NCBI GenBank assembly: GCA_900549655.1
Contig: UROZ01000069.1
Coordinates: 1 to 10,252, forward strand
DNA length: 10,252 nt
Source: an uncultured Collinsella sp.
GTDB lineage: Bacteria; Actinomycetota; Coriobacteriia; Coriobacteriales; Coriobacteriaceae
Direction of reading: 5' to 3'
Shown here one piece after another: positions 5,773 to 10,252 of this stretch (positions within the stretch are counted from its first letter, which is position 1; the number at the start of each line of letters is the position of its first letter). The position numbers and the translations under genes are program-made. The notes under the pieces are model-generated. The model was not told where the DNA came from. It worked only from the letters and a program-made list of their open reading frames with translations, and made no database searches.

Positions 5773-7335
5773 TTAGTCAAACTGGGTAACATCGATCAGG
5801 CGATTGGCCAACGAAAGGTCGCTCTCGATGGGCACGAACTCGTCGCCCACGTGCATGAGCTCTTCGTCACCCTTTGCCAGCAGCAAGACAATGGTGGGAG
5901 CATCGGGGTTGACGTACTCCTCGCGCGCCGCCTTGAACGCCGCATGCACAGCGGCTTCGCGGTCGAGGATGATCTTGTTCGGCGTATCGTCGGGAACATG
6001 CTCGGCAAGCTCGCGACAGACCTTCATCGGGTCCTCGTGAGCTGGATCCTCGTTGGCAAAGATCATCAGGTCGGAATACGGTGCGGCCTCGCGCGGAAGC
6101 TGCTCGCGGCGCTCCTGCGCCTTGCCGCCGGCAGCGCCAAACAGCGCAATGACGGGGCTAGCGGGAAACGCGCGCTTCACCGACGAGAAAAGCGAACGGA
6201 ACGAAAGCTGGTTGTGCGCATAGTCGACGACGCAGATCACGCGGCCGTCCTTCGACTCCACGACCTCCATACGGCCCGGCACACGCAGTTTGGAGAAGCC
6301 CTTCTTGATAGCCTCGATACCGATGCCGATCTCGCGCGCAGCGGCGATAGCGACCAGCGCGTTTTCCACGTTAAAGTCGCCCGCGATGCCCAGCAGGACC
6401 TTCTCCCCCGTCTCGGACTCGTCGGCACACAGGCCATGCAAGTTGAACTCGATGCTAAAGCCGACCATGCGTACGTCGCTTGCCCACAGGCTCGCCTCGG
6501 GATGCTCGACCCCAACGGTCACCAAGCGATCGGCCGTCGACGCTGCCTCTAGCACACGGTCAACCTCTTCGGTGCCTAGATTCACCACGGCGGTCTTTGC
6601 CTGGTCAAAGATCCTGAGTTTGCTCTCAAAATAATCCTCAAACGTGGGGTGTTCGATCGGCGAGATGTGGTCGCGGCCGATGTTGAGGAAGCACGCCACG
6701 TCAAACGGCAGATTCTCGACGCGTTGGTACTTGAGCGCCTGGCTCGAAACCTCCATGACCATGGACTGGCGACCGGACGTGCGGCAGTTGGCGATATGGC
6801 GCCAGACCTCGGGGGCCTCGGGCGTAGTATTGGTGCTCTCGTAGCACTCGATGCCATCGTCGGTACTCACCGAGCCGATCATGCCGCAGGACTCGCCCGC
6901 CGCTTTGATAATCGACTGGAGCATAAAAGCGGCCGTGGTCTTTCCCTTGGTACCGGTGATACCCACGATCTTGACGTCGTGGTCGGGACGGTCGTAGACC
7001 TCCGGCGGCAACAGGGCCATGGCCGTGCGAACACTATCAACAACCAGCATCGCAGCACCGCTCTCCTGCGCCAGCGGCTCCAGAGACTCGACCAGCGACT
7101 CCTCGCACACAAATGCGACGGCGCCCGCATCGAGCGCCATGCTCAAAAACGCGGGCTTAAAGGCAGCACCTTTGCAAAAGAATACGTCACCTGCCGAGAC
7201 CGCGCGCGAATCAAACGAGCAGCCGGTCACGGGACGCTCGTCAACCTGCTCTGATGAGCGCAGCTCGCCGCACACATCGAGAAGCTTGGCAAGCGTATCG
7301 ACCGTGGTCACGGTCGCGGAATCCGAATGGTGCAT
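5773..7335 (-). CDS. murE: UDP-N-acetylmuramyl-tripeptide synthetase, probably L-lysine/ornithine type rather than DAP
   Basis: Cytosolic ATP-dependent ligase adding the third, dibasic residue to UDP-MurNAc-L-Ala-D-Glu. It has 520 aa. The P-loop is GITGTKGKTT (residues 125-134). TNTTPE (168-173) binds the UDP-MurNAc-dipeptide. MEVSSQAL (194-201) and FLNIGRDHISPIEHP (216-230) are followed by YFESKLRIF, whose K239 is the likely carbamylated lysine. DYAHN (371-375) is in the C-terminal domain. The substrate loop reads NEDPAHEDP (428-436), not the DNPR typical of meso-DAP enzymes; DNPA-like loops and the ISPIEHP segment are known from lysine-type Gram-positive MurE. Ornithine is another possibility. 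The start at 7335 has AAGGTG 4-5 nt upstream. It has its own promoter after the asnB terminator and appears to head the murE-HAD-murI-rph unit. Confidence 0.92.
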   Translation of the reverse strand: MHHSDSATVTTVDTLAKLLDVCGELRSSEQVDERPVTGCSFDSRAVSAGDVFFCKGAAFKPAFLSMALDAGAVAFVCEESLVESLEPLAQESGAAMLVVDSVRTAMALLPPEVYDRPDHDVKIVGITGTKGKTTAAFMLQSIIKAAGESCGMIGSVSTDDGIECYESTNTTPEAPEVWRHIANCRTSGRQSMVMEVSSQALKYQRVENLPFDVACFLNIGRDHISPIEHPTFEDYFESKLRIFDQAKTAVVNLGTEEVDRVLEAASTADRLVTVGVEHPEASLWASDVRMVGFSIEFNLHGLCADESETGEKVLLGIAGDFNVENALVAIAAAREIGIGIEAIKKGFSKLRVPGRMEVVESKDGRVICVVDYAHNQLSFRSLFSSVKRAFPASPVIALFGAAGGKAQERREQLPREAAPYSDLMIFANEDPAHEDPMKVCRELAEHVPDDTPNKIILDREAAVHAAFKAAREEYVNPDAPTIVLLLAKGDEELMHVGDEFVPIESDLSLANRLIDVTQFD

Positions 7336-7369
7336 CTTTCACCTTTCTCAGCCATTTGGCAGGGACGGT

Positions 7370-7398
7370 TTTATAGTAACTGAAACGCACCCACGCAA
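7370..7398 (-). promoter_or_regulatory. Predicted promoter of murE
   Basis: -35 TTGCGT (7398-7393), 17 bp spacer, -10 TATAAA (7375-7370), all on the minus strand. The -35 box begins inside the T-run of the asnB terminator, so the two signals are physically interleaved. Confidence 0.65.
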
Positions 7399-7421
7399 AA
7401 ACGGCTCCCGGAGGAGCCGTT
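7396..7421 (-). terminator. Intrinsic terminator of asnB
   Basis: In mRNA sense AACGGCUCC (7421-7413) pairs with GGAGCCGUU (7408-7400) around a UCCG loop, and further U follow. It starts 25 bp after the asnB stop. It has a strong 9-bp stem with a T-run and is textbook in form. Confidence 0.9.
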
Positions 7422-7446
7422 ACGCGCAGGCGTTCGTAAGCCGAGG

Positions 7447-9327
7447 CTAGGCAGCCTGAACAGCGGGCTGGTCCTCGTCGATAAAGAAGCGCTTGTACCA
7501 CACCAGGAACACGAGCGGCGTATAGATCTTGCGCTGGAAATCGCCCTTGCCCGCAAAGTGCAGATCGAGCAGGTGCATGAGCTCATCGGTATCGAAGAAC
7601 TCGCTTGCCCACGGCGCGGTGAAGTACTCCTTGACATAGTCGTACCACTTTTGCTCGCGCAGCCAGTAGACAATCGGCACCGGGAAGCCCACCTTGGGAC
7701 GGGTGGCCCACTCATCGGGCAGCGACTTGTTGGCAGCGTGGCGGAGTACCTGTTTGTTGCCGTTCTCGTTGATGCGGTAGCGGTCGGGAATGTGCTCGGC
7801 GAACTCCATGACTTTGCGGTCCAGGAAGGGCACGCGCAGCTCCAGCGAGTGCGCCATGCACATCTTGTCGGCCTTGAGCAGAATGTCGCCCGGGAGCCAC
7901 ATGTTCATGTCCAGGTACTGCTTCTTGACCAGTTCGGGCTGACCCTTCACGCGTGCGTAGATGGGTGCAGCGAGCTCGAAGGCGCCGTCGCCGGTGTTGT
8001 ACTCGGGCTTGAGCACGCCGTCGACCTCGCGCTCCGGCCATACCAGAGCCTGTCCCAGGAACGACTTCTCGGGGATCTCGGCACCCTTGACCAGGAAGTT
8101 ATGTCCCTTGAAGTACGGCATATGCAGCGCCAGGTTACCGAGCGCGCGACGGATGGGCAGCGGCACCATCTTTTTGTACTTGCGCACCGGGACCGTATCC
8201 TCGTAGTAGGCGTAGCCGCCAAAGAGTTCGTCGGCGCCTTCGCCCGAAAGCACCACGGTGACGTCCTTGCGGGCCATCTCGGCCAAGAACCACAGCGGCA
8301 CAGAAGACAGGTTGGACTGTGGCTCGTCCATGTGATACTGGATGTCCTCGAGCGCACCGAAGAACTCGTCGGCGGTAATCATCTTGCGAACGTTCTCGAC
8401 GCCGAGCTTATCGGAAAGCTCCTTGGCGTAGTTGGTCTCGTTGAAGTTCTTGTAGTCAAAGCCCACCGAGAAGGTCTTGTCGGGCATAAGGCAAGCGGCG
8501 ATGTAGCTGGAGTCGACGCCACCGGAGAGGAACGACGCGACCTTGACGTCGGCGATACGATGGGCCTCGACGCTCTCGTGCACGACCTCGTCCAGCTCGT
8601 CGACGTACTCCTCGAACGGCTTCTCGACGGCAGAGTAATCGCAATCCCAGTAGCGCTCGATGTTCATCTTGCCGGTCGGGATATCGACGGTAAAGTAGTG
8701 CGCCGGCGGCAGCTTGTAGACACCCTCGAAGAAGGTCTCCTCGGTTGCCGAATACTGCAGCGTCATGTACGGACGCAGGGCCTTTTTGTTGACCGCCTTG
8801 TGGAAGTGCGGGTAGTCCAGGAAGCTCTTGATCTCGGAACCAAAGAGCACGCCCGGAGCGCCGTCGCCCGCATCGGCCATGGGATAGTAGTAAAGCGGCT
8901 TGATGCCAAAGATGTCACGGGCGCCAAAAAGCTTGTTCTTCTTTTTGTCCCAGATGACGAAGGCGTACATACCGCGCAGGCGATCGAGGACGGCCTCGCC
9001 CCACTCCTCGTAGCCGTGCAGGAGACTCTCGGTGTCGGCGCCGCAGTGGAACTTGTAGCCCTTGGCCTCGAGCTCGGAACGGAGTTCTTGGAAGTTGTAG
9101 ATCTCGCCGTTGAAGACAATGACGACGCTGCCGTCCTCGTTGGCCATGGGTTGAGCGCCGGCCTCGGTCAGGTCGAGGATCGACAGGCGGCGGAAGCCCA
9201 GGGCAACGCGGCCGTCGATAAACTGACCGCCCATGTCGGGACCGCGATGGACGATGCGGTCCATCATCTTGGTGAGCACCTCGGATTGGTTATCCGTCCC
9301 ACCGACAAAACCGACAAAACCGCACAT
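7447..9327 (-). CDS. asnB: Asparagine synthetase (glutamine-hydrolysing)
   Basis: Makes asparagine from aspartate, ATP and glutamine. It has 626 aa, close to B. subtilis AsnB. The N-terminal class II amidotransferase domain (about 1-210) begins MCGFVGFVGG, exposing catalytic C2 after methionine removal; HRGPD (27-31), NGEIYN (73-78) and GADTE (96-100) are its glutamine-pocket motifs. The synthetase domain carries the PP-loop LSGGVDSS (267-274) and VVLSGEGADELFGGY (358-372). A close paralogue acting in cell-wall amidation or another pathway cannot be excluded without phylogeny, but no substitution in these motifs suggests it. The start at 9327 has GAGGGG about 8 nt upstream and is forced by the need for Cys2. 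It is monocistronic, ended by the strong terminator at 7396-7421. Confidence 0.94.
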   Translation of the reverse strand: MCGFVGFVGGTDNQSEVLTKMMDRIVHRGPDMGGQFIDGRVALGFRRLSILDLTEAGAQPMANEDGSVVIVFNGEIYNFQELRSELEAKGYKFHCGADTESLLHGYEEWGEAVLDRLRGMYAFVIWDKKKNKLFGARDIFGIKPLYYYPMADAGDGAPGVLFGSEIKSFLDYPHFHKAVNKKALRPYMTLQYSATEETFFEGVYKLPPAHYFTVDIPTGKMNIERYWDCDYSAVEKPFEEYVDELDEVVHESVEAHRIADVKVASFLSGGVDSSYIAACLMPDKTFSVGFDYKNFNETNYAKELSDKLGVENVRKMITADEFFGALEDIQYHMDEPQSNLSSVPLWFLAEMARKDVTVVLSGEGADELFGGYAYYEDTVPVRKYKKMVPLPIRRALGNLALHMPYFKGHNFLVKGAEIPEKSFLGQALVWPEREVDGVLKPEYNTGDGAFELAAPIYARVKGQPELVKKQYLDMNMWLPGDILLKADKMCMAHSLELRVPFLDRKVMEFAEHIPDRYRINENGNKQVLRHAANKSLPDEWATRPKVGFPVPIVYWLREQKWYDYVKEYFTAPWASEFFDTDELMHLLDLHFAGKGDFQRKIYTPLVFLVWYKRFFIDEDQPAVQAA

Positions 9328-9378
9328 ATACTATCCCCTCTGCTGTTGCTGGGCATCAAATCGAATCAGTAGCTTTTG

Positions 9379-9384
9379 AGTATA
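9379..9384 (-). promoter_or_regulatory. Possible -10 box for asnB
   Basis: TATACT on the minus strand, about 50 bp before the asnB start. No good -35 hexamer is found at 16-18 bp, so this is weak. The short leader shows no T-box or riboswitch-like structure. Confidence 0.35.
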
Positions 9385-9498
9385 CCCGAGGGCGTAAAGA
9401 GGGGCGGAATGTTCAGGCAATCTCAACTGAATCAGCTCCGCTGTGACACGCGGGAGTTACCTTTAATGGATATGAGGTGAATGGGGCGATTGTTTTGC

Positions 9499-9504
9499 TA
9501 TACT
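9499..9504 (+). promoter_or_regulatory. Extended -10 box of the tRNA-Val promoter
   Basis: TATACT preceded by TGC (an extended -10), 10 bp before the mature tRNA 5' end. The -35 region (around GGTGAA, 9476-9481) is poor, which extended -10 promoters tolerate. Confidence 0.55.
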
Positions 9505-9514
9505 CTCTCCGCAC

Positions 9515-9590
9515 GGGCGATTGGCGCAACGGTTAGCGCAGGTGCTTTACACGCACAAGGCTGGGGGTTCGAATCCCTCATCGCCCACCA
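9515..9590 (+). tRNA. tRNA-Val (anticodon UAC)
   Basis: A 76-nt cloverleaf with encoded CCA. Acceptor GGGCGAT (9515-9521) pairs with ATCGCCC (9580-9586), then A and CCA. The D stem is GCGC/GCGC. The anticodon stem GGTGC/GCACA has four good pairs and one G-A mismatch at its base. The loop TTTACAC places TAC at positions 34-36, which reads valine GUA and, by wobble, other GUN codons. The T arm is GGGGG-TTCGAAT-CCCTC with one G-U pair. A terminator follows 10 bp downstream, so it is a single-tRNA transcript. The 3' end is repeated at 9757-9774. Confidence 0.96.
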
Positions 9591-9598
9591 TTGAATTG
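9573..9598 (+). repeat. Direct repeat copy 1 (tRNA-Val 3' end plus TGAATTG), attachment-site-like
   Basis: ATCCCTCATCGCCCACCA, from the end of the T loop to CCA, followed by T and TGAATTG. It matches 9757-9782 at 25 of 26 positions. Integrases of genomic islands typically use this part of tRNA genes as their core site. Confidence 0.75.
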
Positions 9599-9599
9599 G

Positions 9600-9627
9600 A
9601 AACGGTCCTCGAAAGGGGACCGTTTTT
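9600..9627 (+). terminator. Intrinsic terminator of tRNA-Val
   Basis: AAACGGTCCTC (9600-9610) pairs with GGGGACCGTTT (9615-9625, one G-U) around a GAAA tetraloop, then continues as a T-run to 9627. It starts 10 bp after the CCA end. Confidence 0.9.
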
Positions 9628-9641
9628 GTTTGGGCCCATTT

Positions 9642-9659
9642 CATGGGATTCGAACCCGC
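9642..9659. repeat. T-arm-like 18-mer, copy 1
   Basis: CATGGGATTCGAACCCGC, identical to 9827-9844. Its reverse complement contains GGGTTCGAATCCC, the shape of a tRNA T arm, but no tRNA surrounds it. GGCCCA precedes it by 3 bp. Confidence 0.75.
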
Positions 9660-9675
9660 AAGGGTGCGGAGCTGA

Positions 9676-9748
9676 GGAAACGCGAAGCGTTTTCCAGCGC
9701 AGCACGCGAGGAGCGAAGCGACGAAGCGGATGCGGGCGGCGGAGCCGC
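9676..9748. repeat. GC-rich stretch of short repeats and hairpins
   Basis: CGAAGCG occurs three times (9683-9689, 9714-9720, 9722-9728). GGAAACGC (9676-9683) pairs with GCGTTTTCC (9687-9695) with one bulge. GCGGC (9736-9740) pairs with GCCGC (9744-9748). The stretch lies between the two copies of the tRNA 3' end. Confidence 0.5.
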
Positions 9749-9756
9749 ACGCGGAC

Positions 9757-9782
9757 ATCCCTCATCGCCCACCACTGAATTG
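9757..9782 (+). repeat. Direct repeat copy 2 (second tRNA-Val 3' end)
   Basis: Repeats 9573-9598 with one mismatch (C for T at 9775), 184 bp downstream. Only the last 18 nt of the tRNA are present, without acceptor 5' strand, D arm or anticodon arm, so it is an attachment-type remnant and not a tRNA gene. Confidence 0.75.
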
Positions 9783-9784
9783 TT

Positions 9785-9815
9785 AGGCCTCCAGCGATGG
9801 AGGCCTTTCCTTTTT
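9785..9815 (+). terminator. Second intrinsic terminator, same relative place after repeat copy 2
   Basis: AGGCCTCCA (9785-9793) pairs with TGGAGGCCT (9798-9806) around a GCGA tetraloop, then TTTCCTTTTT. The stem sequence is unrelated to that of the first terminator although the position matches. Confidence 0.85.
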
Positions 9816-9826
9816 CAGGCCCAGCG

Positions 9827-9844
9827 CATGGGATTCGAACCCGC
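9827..9844. repeat. T-arm-like 18-mer, copy 2
   Basis: Identical to 9642-9659 at an offset of 185 bp, again preceded by GGCCCA (9818-9823). Together with the repeated tRNA end it marks an about 185-bp imperfect tandem unit. Confidence 0.75.
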
Positions 9845-9867
9845 CAGCACGTCTGTCACAAAGGCCG

Positions 9868-10084
9868 TGGTCAAAAAATGGCAAAAATGAGTACTGCTAC
9901 TTTGTTTGCAACATATAAATAGACAGTATTTGCTTAAGTTACGCAACATATGTCCATTATAAGGGCTAACAGTTGAATCAAAATCGTGCTTTCATCGCCA
10001 TTTCGACTTGCTATCTGGCCTTATTAGTCCAAAATTGCTGCTACCAAATCGGTAACAGTACTCATATTTGATGTTTTTTGACCA
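9868..10084. mobile_element. AT-rich 217-bp element with terminal inverted repeats, MITE-like candidate
   Basis: The left end (9868-9904) and the reverse complement of the right end (10045-10084) align at 32 of 37 positions with one 3-nt gap. Both begin TGGTCAAAAAA and share ATGAGTACTG, TAC and TTTG. The interior has no usable open frame. It contains a 9-bp direct repeat GCAACATAT (9908-9916, 9943-9951) and a hairpin CTGCTACC-AAATC-GGTAACAG (10038-10058) at the right. Base composition is clearly more AT-rich than the GC-rich genes around it. I see no target-site duplication, so transposition is not shown; a conserved structured or protein-binding repeat is the main alternative. Confidence 0.55.
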
Positions 10085-10115
10085 GCAGGTCTCCCTGCCT
10101 TAGCAAATCTAAGGC
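10085..10115. repeat. Two overlapping small hairpins beside the inverted-repeat element
   Basis: GCAGG (10085-10089) pairs with CCTGC (10094-10098). GCCTTAG (10097-10103) pairs with CTAAGGC (10109-10115) around CAAAT. They share two bases, so they may be alternatives. No T-run follows on either strand. They lie about 90 bp beyond the stop of the partial minus-strand gene. Confidence 0.45.
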
Positions 10116-10200
10116 AAAACGGGCTCCAGACCGCTGAATCATGCCGCGTAGGGCACTTCCGCAGTCCGGAACCCGGTCCAAATTGAATTATCGCACCGCG

Positions 10201-10252
10201 TTAGCCCAAGACACCCGACAGGATCTCGATCAGGCTGTCCACGTCGGCTTCC
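10201..10252 (-). CDS. C-terminal end of an unidentified protein (partial)
   Basis: The last 16 codons of a minus-strand gene that continues past the right edge: EADVDSLIEILSGVLG and a TAA stop at 10203-10201. Codon use is GC-rich like the neighbours. An acidic 'ADVDxLIEIL' helix at the very C-terminus is seen, for example, in class V aminotransferases and cysteine desulfurases, but 16 residues are too few to name a family. No clear terminator follows. Confidence 0.5.
   Translation of the reverse strand, partial: EADVDSLIEILSGVLG

Larger units (their letters stand above)
9591..10200. other. 610-bp interval without a gene
   Basis: I see no supportable coding region between the tRNA and the partial gene at the right edge; open frames here cross the tRNA or the repeats. 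The interval holds two terminators, a repeat of the tRNA 3' end, paired T-arm-like motifs, a GC-rich stretch with CGAAGCG repeats, an AT-rich inverted-repeat element, and small hairpins at 10085-10115. Confidence 0.7.

Noticed and set aside
9301..9320. Tandem CCGACAAAA repeat at the asnB start
   Set aside because: It encodes the normal GFVGFVGG beginning of class II amidotransferases, so it is explained by the protein.
7558..9372. Long open frame (604 codons) on the + strand opposite asnB
   Set aside because: It is a shadow of the GC-rich codon use of asnB; the product has no recognisable domain, while asnB shows full family motifs on the other strand.
9642..9659. A tRNA or tRNA pseudogene on the minus strand
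   Set aside because: Only a T-arm-like hairpin is present; no acceptor, D or anticodon stem can be built around it.
9498..9778. Short open frames on both strands through the tRNA and the following repeats
   Set aside because: They translate tRNA and terminator sequence (for example GFEPPALCV, WDSNPQ), a common annotation artefact.
1..10252. CRISPR array, toxin-antitoxin pair, phage defence genes or riboswitch
   Set aside because: I looked on both strands and saw no regularly spaced repeats, defence domains or recognisable riboswitch cores.

Overview
The window looks like chromosomal DNA of a high-GC anaerobic actinobacterium of the class Coriobacteriia, most likely Collinsella or a close relative. 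That is an inference from GC-rich codon use, strong Shine-Dalgarno sites, a Veg-IspE gene pair, and a MurE of the lysine/ornithine-like (non-DAP) type. No 16S rRNA is present, so the assignment is not proven.

Layout. A broken-off IS30-like transposase tail lies on the + strand at the left edge (2-214). Everything from 409 to 9327 is one block of nine genes on the minus strand. In transcription order these are asnB (asparagine synthetase), a terminator, murE, a HAD phosphatase, murI, rph, a terminator, rdgB (XTP/dITP pyrophosphatase), dtd (D-aminoacyl-tRNA deacylase), a 12-bp perfect palindrome, then veg and ispE. Good candidate promoters (TTGCGT -35 boxes with 17-18 bp spacers) precede murE and veg. 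rdgB-dtd and veg-ispE are separated by only 3 and 2 nt, and are probably translationally coupled.

How the genes fit together. murE and murI serve peptidoglycan precursor synthesis. ispE makes isoprenoid precursors, from which the lipid carrier of wall synthesis is derived. rph matures tRNA 3' ends, dtd clears D-amino acids from tRNA, and rdgB clears non-canonical purine nucleotides. asnB links glutamine to asparagine. It is a core housekeeping and wall-synthesis block.

The accessory part is 9515-10200. A tRNA-Val(UAC) with encoded CCA is followed by a second copy of its 3' end 184 bp downstream (attachment-site-like). Each copy is followed by its own GNRA-capped terminator and an identical T-arm-like 18-mer. 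Next comes an AT-rich, 217-bp candidate element bounded by about 37-40 nt imperfect inverted repeats (9868-10084), which carries no gene and which I do not recognise. The last 52 bases hold the C-terminal end of another minus-strand gene.
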